A stretch of 55,253 nucleotides of DNA, from contig JAPPIT010000122.1 in assembly GCA_028820505.1 (NCBI GenBank), forward strand, positions 1-55,253, in the 5' to 3' direction. Position numbers and translations under genes: made by a program. The first letter of the stretch is position 1, and each line of letters starts with the position of its first letter. This DNA is from Defluviicoccus sp. (GTDB lineage Bacteria; Pseudomonadota; Alphaproteobacteria; MPNO01). A model generated the notes under the pieces. That model did no database searches, was not told the origin of the DNA, and was given only the letters and a program-made list of their open reading frames with translations. Of this stretch, positions 36,557 through 43,530 are shown piece by piece.

Positions 36557-37279
36557 ATGAGTTCCAGCAACGTAATCGAACGGCTCGACGAGGTGGTGGA
36601 CGATTTCGCCAGGCGCGTTCGGATCTACAACGAAGGGGTGACGATGGAGCGCGCGCGCATCTTCGTGATGCAGCACCGCCAGAACACCCGTTTCCGCAAT
36701 TCGGTCCTGAAGCTGCGGGTCGCGACCAATTGCCCGGAATGGGACGTAAAACTCGACATAATCCATGCCTGTTCGCAAGAAATTATCGGGGATCACGAGT
36801 ACGGCGGAGGCCAGCCGCATTGGGAAATCGTCGAGGACCTCGGCGTTACCCTCGGACTGACCCGGGAGGAAATCCGCGCCCAGCCCCTGCTCCAGTCCAC
36901 CCAGCTGAGCTGGCTCGCCTGGGAGGCGCTGATGACCAACCGGCACTGGCTGGAAGGGCTGATCGCGAACACCTGCGCCGAACGCTCGGCCCTGCCGGGC
37001 TACGGCGCGGGCGAGCTGCGCGAGCTCGGTTGGCTCGGACTCGAACGCAAGCGCTGGCGCGAGTCGCTCGGCATCGCGGACGAGAAGCTCAGCTTTTTCA
37101 AGATCCACGAAGAGGCCGATGTCGATCATTCCGACATCGGCTGGAACGCGGTAGCCAAGTACGCGACCGACCTTGGCATGGAGGATGCGGTGGTCGAGGC
37201 GTGCCGGACGAACCTGATGGTCTGGGAAAATTACTGGAACGGCATCTGCGCCGCCGCCGACCGGGCGAGAACGGGCTGA
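36557..37279 (+). CDS. Heme-oxygenase-like metalloenzyme (HDO/TenA-PqqC fold)
   Basis: A 240-residue all-helical protein of the group annotated as iron-containing redox enzyme. The key sign is the late helix with H184-x-x-x-D188-x-x-H191 in FFKIHEEADVDHSDIG, and an earlier helix with E75 and H80 in SQEIIGDHEYGGGQPHWE, consistent with a dimetal or single-metal site in the heme-oxygenase-like diiron oxidase superfamily (CADD, UndA, SznF) or a cofactorless PqqC/TenA role. No signal peptide. It is followed after two bases by a decarboxylase-like protein and preceded by a LysR gene. Probably an oxygenase acting on an organic acid; the substrate is unknown. Confidence 0.75.
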   Translation: MSSSNVIERLDEVVDDFARRVRIYNEGVTMERARIFVMQHRQNTRFRNSVLKLRVATNCPEWDVKLDIIHACSQEIIGDHEYGGGQPHWEIVEDLGVTLGLTREEIRAQPLLQSTQLSWLAWEALMTNRHWLEGLIANTCAERSALPGYGAGELRELGWLGLERKRWRESLGIADEKLSFFKIHEEADVDHSDIGWNAVAKYATDLGMEDAVVEACRTNLMVWENYWNGICAAADRARTG

Positions 37280-37281
37280 CG

Positions 37282-38271
37282 ATGGCGCCGCTCACACTTA
37301 CGTTCGCCGCCAGCGAGTACGACCATTTCCACGACCTCGTCTCGGGCGACGTCGCCGCCGAAGGGATCGAGCTCAACTACCTGAAGCTGACCATCGAGGA
37401 AGTGTTCTTCCGCTTCACCCGGTTCCGGGAATGGGACGTCTCGGAGATGTCGATGGGAAAGTACATATCGCTCAAGTCCCAGGGCGACGAGTCGATCGCC
37501 GCCATTCCGGTCTTCCCCTCGCGCGTCTTCCGGCAATCGTCGCTTTACGTGCCGGCCGGCAGCCCGCTCAAGGGCGCGGAAGAACTTGCCGGGAAACGGA
37601 TCGGCATCCCGGAATGGGCCCAGACCGCCTCGATCTACACGCGGGGCTGGCTCGCCCACCAGGTCGGCGTTCCGCTGACCGAAATCGAATGGGTCCAGGC
37701 CGGGGTGAACCAGCCCGGCCGCGTCGAAAAGGTCGAACTCCGGCTGCCGGAGGGCATTCGCTACCGCCCGGAGCCCGAACGCAGCCTCAACGACATGCTG
37801 CTCGCCGGCGACATCGACGTCGCGATGAGCGCACATCCGCCGGAAGCCGCCGAGGACGGGAGCGGCCGGGTCGTCCGCCTCTACCCCAACTATCGCGAGA
37901 TCGAGGAAGCCTATTATCGGGAGACCGGGATCTTCCCGATCATGCATGTCGTCGCTCTCCGGGGCGAAACGTTCCACGCCAACCGCTGGATCGCGATGAA
38001 CCTCCTGAAGGCGTTCGAGCAGGCCAAGGCGAACGCGATGCGCCGCGCGCAGGAAATCACCGCGACCCGGTTCCCCTTCGCCTGGTGCTTCGATGCCGCG
38101 GCCGAAGCGCGCGCGCTGTTCGGCGAGGATTTCTTCCCCTACGGAATCGAGCCCAACCGGACGACGCTGGAGGCGTTCCTGCAATACGGTTTCGAGCAGG
38201 GCGTCTGCCACCGGAAGATCGCGCCCGAAGACCTGTTTCCACCCGAGGTCCAGGCGGAATTCAAGGTCTGA
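37282..38271 (+). CDS. 4,5-dihydroxyphthalate decarboxylase-like protein, copy 1
   Basis: A 329-residue protein with a periplasmic-binding-protein type II fold but no signal peptide: it starts MAPLTLTFAASEYDHFHDLV. It matches the family of 4,5-dihydroxyphthalate decarboxylase and its transporter-like relatives in RVFRQSSLYV, GKRIGIPEWAQTASIY, GIFPIMHVVAL, NRWIAMNLLKAFEQAK and the C-terminal PYGIEPNRTTLEAFLQYG. Lack of a signal and absence of any permease favour a cytoplasmic enzyme. A paralogue follows after 79 bases. The start is ATG 37282, two bases after the upstream stop; the frame remains open through that gene. Substrate unknown; could still be an orphan solute-binding protein. Confidence 0.85.
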   Translation: MAPLTLTFAASEYDHFHDLVSGDVAAEGIELNYLKLTIEEVFFRFTRFREWDVSEMSMGKYISLKSQGDESIAAIPVFPSRVFRQSSLYVPAGSPLKGAEELAGKRIGIPEWAQTASIYTRGWLAHQVGVPLTEIEWVQAGVNQPGRVEKVELRLPEGIRYRPEPERSLNDMLLAGDIDVAMSAHPPEAAEDGSGRVVRLYPNYREIEEAYYRETGIFPIMHVVALRGETFHANRWIAMNLLKAFEQAKANAMRRAQEITATRFPFAWCFDAAAEARALFGEDFFPYGIEPNRTTLEAFLQYGFEQGVCHRKIAPEDLFPPEVQAEFKV

Positions 38272-38350
38272 CGGCGCTTCGACCCGACCGATTGCGGGGC
38301 GGCCGCCGTAACGCTAGGTTCGCGCCGACGGCAAAGGCAGGGAGGCATCC

Positions 38351-39346
38351 ATGGTCGCCAAGGTACCGCTAACCATCGCATGCGGCGATTACGACCGGGT
38401 CGCGGCGATCAAGGACGGACGGGTCGAGGTCGAAGGTTGCGAGGTGACCTTCATCCCGATGGAGCCGGAAGAGGTGTTCTTCCGCGCCTTCCGGTTTCAG
38501 GAATTCGATGCCTGCGAGCTGTCGTTTTCCAGCTTCATGATCGTGACCGCGCGCGACGAGAGCCCGTTCGTCGGCATCCCGGCGTTCGTGTCGCGCGTCT
38601 TTCGCCATTCGGGCATCTATATCCGCACCGACAAGGGCATCGAGAAGCCCGAGGATTTGCGCGGCAAGACCGTCGGCTTGCCCGAATACCAGATGACGGC
38701 GCCGGTCTGGATGCGGGGCATGATGGAGGACGAGTACGGCGTGAAGCCGAACGAGATCCACTGGCGCTCGGGAGGGCAGGAGGAGGCCGGACGGGACGAA
38801 CGCACCCCGCTCGTGCTGACCAACGGCGTCGACCTCCAGCCGATCCCCGAGGACAAGACCTTGGTCGAGCTGTTCGAGGCGGGCGAACTGGACGCGCTGA
38901 TGACCGCCCGCGCGCCGTCGAGCTTCCTCGAGGGCAAGCCCAATATCGTCCGGCTGTTTCCCGACTACCGCGCGGTCGAACGGGCCTATTGGCAGAAGAC
39001 CAAGCTGTTCCCGATCATGCACCTGATGGGGGTGAAGAAGTCGCTCGCCGAGCAATATCCCTGGCTGCCGGGAAGCCTCTACAAGGCGCTGCTCGAGGCG
39101 AAGGCGATCGCGCTGGAAGAGGTGCGGGAGATCGCGGCGCTCAACGTCACGCTTCCTTGGGTCGAGGCCGAGGCGCTGGAGACCCGGGCGTTCATGGGCG
39201 ACGATTACTGGCGCTACGGCGTGACGGAATGCGCCCACGAGATCGAGACGATCACGCGCTATTCCTTCGAGCAGGGGCTGTCGGTCCGCAGGCTGACCGC
39301 GGAGGACCTGTTCGCCCCGTCGACGTTCGAAATCTCCAAGATCTGA
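38351..39346 (+). CDS. 4,5-dihydroxyphthalate decarboxylase-like protein, copy 2
   Basis: A 331-residue paralogue of the preceding gene product with the same architecture: EGCEVTFIPMEPEEVFFRAFRF, RVFRHSGIYIRTDKG, GKTVGLPEYQMTAPVW, KLFPIMHLMGVKK and YGVTECAHEIETITRYSFEQ. It too lacks a signal peptide. In the last motif the proline-plus-asparagine pair NR of copy 1 is replaced by CAH, so active-site chemistry or substrate may differ. The tandem arrangement suggests duplication followed by specialisation, perhaps two successive or isomer-specific steps. The rhodanese gene follows after 20 bases. Confidence 0.85.
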   Translation: MVAKVPLTIACGDYDRVAAIKDGRVEVEGCEVTFIPMEPEEVFFRAFRFQEFDACELSFSSFMIVTARDESPFVGIPAFVSRVFRHSGIYIRTDKGIEKPEDLRGKTVGLPEYQMTAPVWMRGMMEDEYGVKPNEIHWRSGGQEEAGRDERTPLVLTNGVDLQPIPEDKTLVELFEAGELDALMTARAPSSFLEGKPNIVRLFPDYRAVERAYWQKTKLFPIMHLMGVKKSLAEQYPWLPGSLYKALLEAKAIALEEVREIAALNVTLPWVEAEALETRAFMGDDYWRYGVTECAHEIETITRYSFEQGLSVRRLTAEDLFAPSTFEISKI

Positions 39347-39366
39347 CCGGCATACGGGAGAGGCCG

Positions 39367-39696
39367 ATGGACGAGGTGCCGCTCGAAATTTCGATCGAAG
39401 AGCTCGACCGTATGCGGAACGAGGGCGAGGCCCACACCCTGCTTGACATACGCGAGCCGCACGAGCTCCGGATCAGCGCGCTTTCGGGAAGCCTCGACAT
39501 TCCGATGGGAAGCGTCCCGGAACGCCTCGACGAGTTGCCGAGGGAAGGCACGATTGCCGTCCTCTGCCGCACCGGCAACCGGAGCATGAAGGTCACGATG
39601 TGGCTGCGCGAGCAGGGTTACGAAGGCGCCACCAACGTGGGCGGCGGCATCAACGCCTGGGCGGAACGGATCGACCCTTCCCTGCCGCAATATTGA
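39367..39696 (+). CDS. Rhodanese-domain protein, GlpE-like
   Basis: A 109-residue single-domain rhodanese. It begins with VPLEISIEELDRMR and LLDIREPHELRISALSGSLDIPMG, followed by the active-site loop LCRTGNRSMK with the persulfide cysteine, and ends GGGINAWAERIDPSLPQY. It transfers sulfane sulfur to cyanide, thioredoxin or biosynthetic acceptors. It lies 20 bases after copy 2 of the decarboxylase-like gene and is convergent with the nifU-like gene. Co-transcription is possible, but a functional link to ring degradation is not obvious; a link to Fe-S/sulfur metabolism with the neighbouring NifU-type gene is equally likely. Confidence 0.92.
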   Translation: MDEVPLEISIEELDRMRNEGEAHTLLDIREPHELRISALSGSLDIPMGSVPERLDELPREGTIAVLCRTGNRSMKVTMWLREQGYEGATNVGGGINAWAERIDPSLPQY

Positions 39697-39714
39697 GATC
39701 GTCGAAGAGTCGTC

Positions 39715-39762
39715 CTAAAGCACTGCCTCGACCCGGGCGACCTCGGGAACGTAGTGCTTTAG
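39715..39762. terminator. 10-bp inverted repeat spanning the nifU-like stop codon
   Basis: CTAAAGCACT at 39715-39724 and AGTGCTTTAG at 39753-39762 are perfect inverse copies; the stop codon is the first three bases of one arm. The 28-base loop holds a second CCCGGG/CTCGGG pairing. Lying at the convergent 3' ends of the rhodanese and nifU-like genes, it may act as a bidirectional terminator or mRNA-stabilising stem, although one arm is coding. Confidence 0.5.
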
Positions 39763-40263
39763 CAGGTTCTCCACCCCCATCTTGAGGGTGGCCGTCGAGC
39801 TCGGGCAGCCCTGGCAGGCGCCCTGCATCTGCAAATAGACCACGCCTTCCTCGAAGCCGTGGAAGATGATGTCGCCGCCGTCCATTGCGACGGCGGGACG
39901 GACGCGGGTGTCGAGCAGGTCCTTGATCTGGGTCACCACCTCGTCGTCGTCGGTTTCGGGTACCGACGCGTCGTCGGTTTCCTCGACGATCGGCAAACCG
40001 GCGGTCAGGTGTTCCATCAGCGCGCCGAGGATCGACGGCTTCAGCACGTACCATTCGAGCGAATCGTGCTTGGTGACGCTCACGAAATCGGCGCCGAAGA
40101 AGACCGCCGTCACCCCCTCGATGTCGAAGAGGCGCAACGCCAGCGGGGATGCGGCGGCCGATTCGGCGTGCGCGAAATGGGCCGTTCCCTTGGCCATCAC
40201 CGTCCGGCCCGGCAGGAATTTCAGGGTCGCCGGGTTGGGGGTCTGCTCGGTCTGGATGAACAT
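39715..40263 (-). CDS. NifU/Nfu-type iron-sulfur scaffold protein
   Basis: A 182-residue protein. The N-terminal domain MFIQTEQTPNPATLKFLPGRTV is the Nfu N-domain, and the C-terminal domain is NifU-like with VRPAVAMDGGDIIFHGFEEG and the cluster-binding pair in GACQGCPSSTATLKMGVENLL (C-x-x-C). It assembles or carries a 4Fe-4S cluster to client proteins in the cytoplasm. It ends CLLKHYVPEVARVEAVL-like, with its stop inside an inverted repeat. Relevant because the window encodes many Fe-S enzymes, but the gene is a general housekeeping one in alphaproteobacteria. Usual length. Confidence 0.95.
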   Translation of the reverse strand: MFIQTEQTPNPATLKFLPGRTVMAKGTAHFAHAESAAASPLALRLFDIEGVTAVFFGADFVSVTKHDSLEWYVLKPSILGALMEHLTAGLPIVEETDDASVPETDDDEVVTQIKDLLDTRVRPAVAMDGGDIIFHGFEEGVVYLQMQGACQGCPSSTATLKMGVENLLKHYVPEVARVEAVL

Positions 40264-40327
40264 GGCTGCTCCGGTCGGTTCTTCGGCGGCTGTGCGTAGG
40301 CGAGAAATAGCACGATTCGCGCGTGGA

Positions 40328-40909
40328 TCAATTCCCGGTCCCGGCTGCCGGATCGGCGACCCGGTAACGGTTGAGCAGCGGGAGCTGGGTCAGGATGAAC
40401 ACGAAGGTCAGCCCCATGATCCCGAACACCTTGAAGCTCACCCAGAAATCGGTGCTCTGGGTACGCCAGACCAGCTCGTTCAGAAGCGCCATCGCGGCGA
40501 AGAACATTCCGAAACGAAGGGTCAGGAGGCGCCAGCCCTCGTCGTTCATGTGCCACGCCGTGCCCAGCACCGGCTTGAGGAGCGGACGGCCGAAGGCGAG
40601 TCCGCCCAGCAATACCGCCGAAATCATGGCCTGCACGATGGTAGGCTTGAGCTTGATAAACGTCTCGTCGTTGAGCCAGAGAGTCAGGCCGCCGAACACG
40701 CCTACGACGCCCGCCGTGATCAGCGGCATGAGCGGCACCCGGCGATCGACCGCGTAGGAAAGCGCGAGCGCCGCCGCGGTCGCCACCATCAGCGCCGCCG
40801 TCGCGGCGATGAGATCGGAAACGACATAAGCGCCGAAAAATACGATCAGCGGGCCGTACTCGGTGACCGTTTTGACGGTTCCGTTCCGGTTGCTGTTCGC
40901 GCTCGTCAT
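40328..40909 (-). CDS. yciB: Septation protein A / YciB inner membrane protein
   Basis: A 193-residue inner membrane protein with five to six helices: GPLIVFFGAYVVSDLIAATAALM, LALSYAVDRRVPLMPLITAG, GVFGGLTLWLNDETFIKLKPT, NDEGWRLLTLRFGMFFAAMALLNELVW, and WVSFKVFGIMGLTFVFILTQLPLL. The NDETFIKxKPT and NExVWR segments are the YciB/IspZ signature. It affects envelope integrity and cell division. ATG 40909 is set by the conserved TEYGPLIVFF start; the frame is open upstream without support. Divergent from the DUF2786-like gene across 148 bases. Confidence 0.93.
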   Translation of the reverse strand: MTSANSNRNGTVKTVTEYGPLIVFFGAYVVSDLIAATAALMVATAAALALSYAVDRRVPLMPLITAGVVGVFGGLTLWLNDETFIKLKPTIVQAMISAVLLGGLAFGRPLLKPVLGTAWHMNDEGWRLLTLRFGMFFAAMALLNELVWRTQSTDFWVSFKVFGIMGLTFVFILTQLPLLNRYRVADPAAGTGN

Positions 40910-41057
40910 CGGCAAGTCTTCCCCGGTCCGGTACGAAAACGAAGGCGCGGCCGTTTTCCGGAACGCACCGTTCGGAGAAACAAGATGGGCGAGGAACGGC
41001 TGCCTTTCAACCCGACCGTCCGAGTTGACTCCGGGGGTTTTGTGGTACGCTTGCGCC

Positions 41058-41600
41058 ATGGCATCGACCGCCGACATTAGGGAAACCACGACACCTCTCT
41101 CCGCCGAGGAGCGCTCGCGGTTCAATGCGCTGCTCAAGGTCGCTGCCGAGAGCCCGTTCCCCGGCGAACGTGAAAACGCGCTCGATGCCGCACGCAGGCT
41201 CGCGAGGCGTCACGGCATGTCGCTGCAGGAAGCGGCAAGCGAGCCTCGTGCCCGGGCCCAAGCGGTGCACATGCCGCATCGCCCGCAACGCTACACGGCG
41301 CGGGAAATGGCCGAAATCATCGCTTTTTCCGAAGTGCGCTTCCGCGCGGACAAGGAACGCTACGAACGGGCGCTCAGGGAAGCGAGGGAACGCGGGCTCG
41401 ACGGTGGGGCGGGAAGGCCTAATGTGAGACCCGCACCGAACGGTGCCCGGACATCCAGCCAGCGCAGCCGCAGCCCGCAGAGCTTCGCGAGGGTGCTTCT
41501 TTCCGAAACCACGCTGCCGCTGCGCGAGATCGTCAGCCTGACCGGCCTCGACATCTATCGGGTCGTCGGCCTCAAGCTCAAGATGCGCTCGGCCGCCTGA
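41058..41600 (+). CDS. DUF2786-like protein
   Basis: A 180-residue soluble protein. The N-terminal third, ERSRFNALLKVAAESPFPGERENALDAARRLARRHGMSLQEA, matches the DUF2786 helical hairpin; a basic middle and a C-terminal helix-turn-helix-like segment (LSETTLPLREIVSLTGLDIYRVVGLKLK) follow, hinting at nucleic-acid binding. No ribosome site precedes ATG 41058. A TTGACT and a TACGCT hexamer lie so close upstream (15-base spacer) that a leaderless transcript is possible. Usually DUF2786 proteins are short; the C-terminal extension is of unknown role. Stop is 12 bases from the convergent deacetylase gene. Confidence 0.7.
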   Translation: MASTADIRETTTPLSAEERSRFNALLKVAAESPFPGERENALDAARRLARRHGMSLQEAASEPRARAQAVHMPHRPQRYTAREMAEIIAFSEVRFRADKERYERALREARERGLDGGAGRPNVRPAPNGARTSSQRSRSPQSFARVLLSETTLPLREIVSLTGLDIYRVVGLKLKMRSAA

Positions 41601-41612
41601 CAGCCGTCCGGC

Positions 41613-42656
41613 TTACGGCCGGGGCACGTAGAACTGCATGCCGAACCAGCGCCAGCGGCCGTCTCCGGCCGGCATGGTACAGTTGATACGGGCGCGGCCG
41701 GGCGGAAACGCTTTTTCTACCCTGACGGCAACGCGGTCTTCCCCGAGGCGATTCACCGAGGCGCGGCCCTGGCCCGAGGCGTAGCAGGCGATCGAGGCGA
41801 GACTACGGAGCGCGGCGCCGGTGACGGTAAACGCGAAGTCCGGCGGGTTCGTGCCCGGGCTCAACAGGGGATCGGCGGGGGCGATGTCTCTCGCCTCGAT
41901 GGGAAGCGCGTTGGCGGCGAGCCGGAACCGGGACGCGCTGCCGTATGCCTCGTTCATCGCGAAGCGCGGCAGGAAAAACCGGTCCGCGCCGGGGTAAAGC
42001 ACGCCCGAATGCTGCCCGAACGCGGCGACGAAGCCCGCCCGTTCGACCACGCCGCGGACCGCGCGGCTGTTTTCCCCAAAGGGATAGGCGAACAGGGACG
42101 GGCGTTTCCCGAGTTCCCGTTCGAACCGTTCGTTCGATCTCGCCAGTTCGGCCGCGTTGGCTTCCGGCGAGAGCACGGGCATGTGCGGATGGGTATCGGT
42201 CTGGCTGCCGATGGTCACGCCTGCCGCCGCGAGCTCGCGAATCCGGTTCCAGCTCATGTAGTTCCGGTAGCCGCGGTCGATCGCCCCCGTCGCGACGAAC
42301 AGGGTCAACGGCAACCCCGCCTTGCGGAACCTAGGCCAGCCCTCGGTATAGAGCGACAGGAAGGCGTCATCCACGCTGAGCCCAACGGTCCGGTCCGGAA
42401 GATCGCGCGCCTCGCGGATCGCGGCGACGATCTCCGGCAGCGGCAGGACGGCATACCGGCCGCTCGTCAACTCCGCGATATGCGCGTCCAGCTGCGCGAT
42501 CGTGGTGTTGGTGGAGGGATGGGTAGTCTGACCGAAACGGTGGTACATGAAGACCACGGCCGAACCGCCCGCGAAGGCGGGACCCGCGAAAGCAAGGATC
42601 AGGGCGGCGGCTAGGGCGGCAGGAAACCGGCGTCGCCAGCGGAAACCAAGGGCCAT
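41613..42656 (-). CDS. Secreted polysaccharide-deacetylase family protein
   Basis: A 347-residue protein with a signal peptide (basic FRWRRR, then AALILAFAGPAFA, cleavage near residue 29). The NodB-homology domain begins VVFMYHRFGQ; its first motif reads LSVD96-D97-AF, keeping the catalytic and metal aspartates, but the second motif reads GSQ152-TDTH156-PHM, so the first metal histidine is a glutamine. A C-terminal beta-rich region of about 100 residues follows. It probably removes acyl groups from an extracellular or envelope polysaccharide, if active. ATG 42656 is chosen because it opens the signal; an ATG at 42743 would put an odd cysteine-rich leader before it. Confidence 0.85.
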   Translation of the reverse strand: MALGFRWRRRFPAALAAALILAFAGPAFAGGSAVVFMYHRFGQTTHPSTNTTIAQLDAHIAELTSGRYAVLPLPEIVAAIREARDLPDRTVGLSVDDAFLSLYTEGWPRFRKAGLPLTLFVATGAIDRGYRNYMSWNRIRELAAAGVTIGSQTDTHPHMPVLSPEANAAELARSNERFERELGKRPSLFAYPFGENSRAVRGVVERAGFVAAFGQHSGVLYPGADRFFLPRFAMNEAYGSASRFRLAANALPIEARDIAPADPLLSPGTNPPDFAFTVTGAALRSLASIACYASGQGRASVNRLGEDRVAVRVEKAFPPGRARINCTMPAGDGRWRWFGMQFYVPRP

Positions 42657-43095
42657 GACGCACTTTCCGTCGAGGCATGGTGGACAGGAGTTTATATAGA
42701 CTACTCGACATGCGGCCGGTGTAGGTCTCCGGTCGTCCGTCACGGTCGACGCCCCGCCCGACCTTGCCCCCGCTCATCGGCGCTGGCTATCCGCGGGTTG
42801 GCGACGGATCGGCCGGATCGAGACTCGGATTGCGGCACGCTCGCACCGCCCGTCCGTATCCACTGTCGCCGCCCCACCCCACCGTCATGCCCGGACTTGT
42901 TCCGGGCATCCACGTCTTGCGGCATCGCGGTGCGGGCCGGGCAGGGGCGGGGCGACGGAGGGACGTGGATGCCCGGAACAAGTCCGGGCATGACGGTGGG
43001 GCGACGGCGGGGCGCGTTCCGATTGTCCTTGCCCCATCCGGCGATCCGAATAGATTCCTCCCGTGCCGGAAATCCTGTCCGGGAAGGAGTCGAGC
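42657..43095. other. 439-base intergenic region with inverted repeat pair
   Basis: No gene is supported. It carries the upstream region of the deacetylase gene (a TATATA at 42693-42698 without a clear -35), an inverted pair of dispersed repeats (42877-43001), and the start region of the Zn-ribbon/thiolase operon, where GGGAAGGAG precedes a TTG start. Confidence 0.6.
42877..43001. repeat. Head-to-head pair of REP-like repeats
   Basis: A 40-base arm at 42877-42916 is the exact inverse of 42962-43001, separated by 45 GC-rich bases. The left copy is a full 48-base repeat (42882-42929, extending to 42934 in common with the copy at the window end); the right copy lacks the CGCGATGCCGCAA flank. Each arm also holds its own GCCCGGA/TCCGGGC hairpin. 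Confidence 0.9.
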
Positions 43096-43530
43096 TTGTC
43101 CGAGACGGTTCACGCGGAACCGCCCCTGATCGCGGGCGCGGCGGTCAGAATGGAGGAAGACGGCCGGCCGACCCTGATCGGGTCCGAATGCGCGGACTGC
43201 GCGACCCGGATCTTCCCGCCCACCGCGCTTTGCCCCGAATGCATGGGCGAGGAGATGTCTCCGGTCCCGCTCGGGCGCAGCGGACGGCTCTACAGCTACT
43301 GCACCGTCCATGTCGCGCCGCGCGGCTGGTCCGTTCCCTACATCGCCGGCTATGTCGACCTGCCGGAAGGGGTGCGCGTCTTCACCCATGTGGTCGACGC
43401 CGCGGAGCGGCAGTTGTCGATGGAAATGGAAGTGGAGCTGACCACCGCCATACTCGGTACCGACGGCGACGGCGAGGCCTTTTCGAGCTACGCCTTCCGC
43501 CCCCGCCAACCGGTGAGCGACGATGCGTGA
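43096..43530 (+). CDS. Zn-ribbon/OB-fold protein (DUF35), thiolase partner
   Basis: A 144-residue protein. The N-terminal zinc ribbon has SECADCATRIFPPTALCPECMGEEM, with four cysteines in two C-x-x-C pairs. The OB-fold follows (GRLYSYCTVHVAPRGW, VPYIAGYVDLPEGVRVFTHVVD). DUF35 proteins stabilise or complete the active site of SCP2-type thiolases, for example BbsA-BbsB and ChsH2-Ltp2. The TTG start 43096 is preferred because it has GGAAGGAG seven bases upstream; GTG 43063 would extend it by 11 residues. The gene overlaps the thiolase start by eight bases. Confidence 0.85.
   Translation: MSETVHAEPPLIAGAAVRMEEDGRPTLIGSECADCATRIFPPTALCPECMGEEMSPVPLGRSGRLYSYCTVHVAPRGWSVPYIAGYVDLPEGVRVFTHVVDAAERQLSMEMEVELTTAILGTDGDGEAFSSYAFRPRQPVSDDA

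Noticed and set aside
42877..43001. Possible insertion sequence or MITE
   Set aside because: There is no transposase, no target-site duplication was visible, and the arms are simply two members of a dispersed repeat family also found as single copies.
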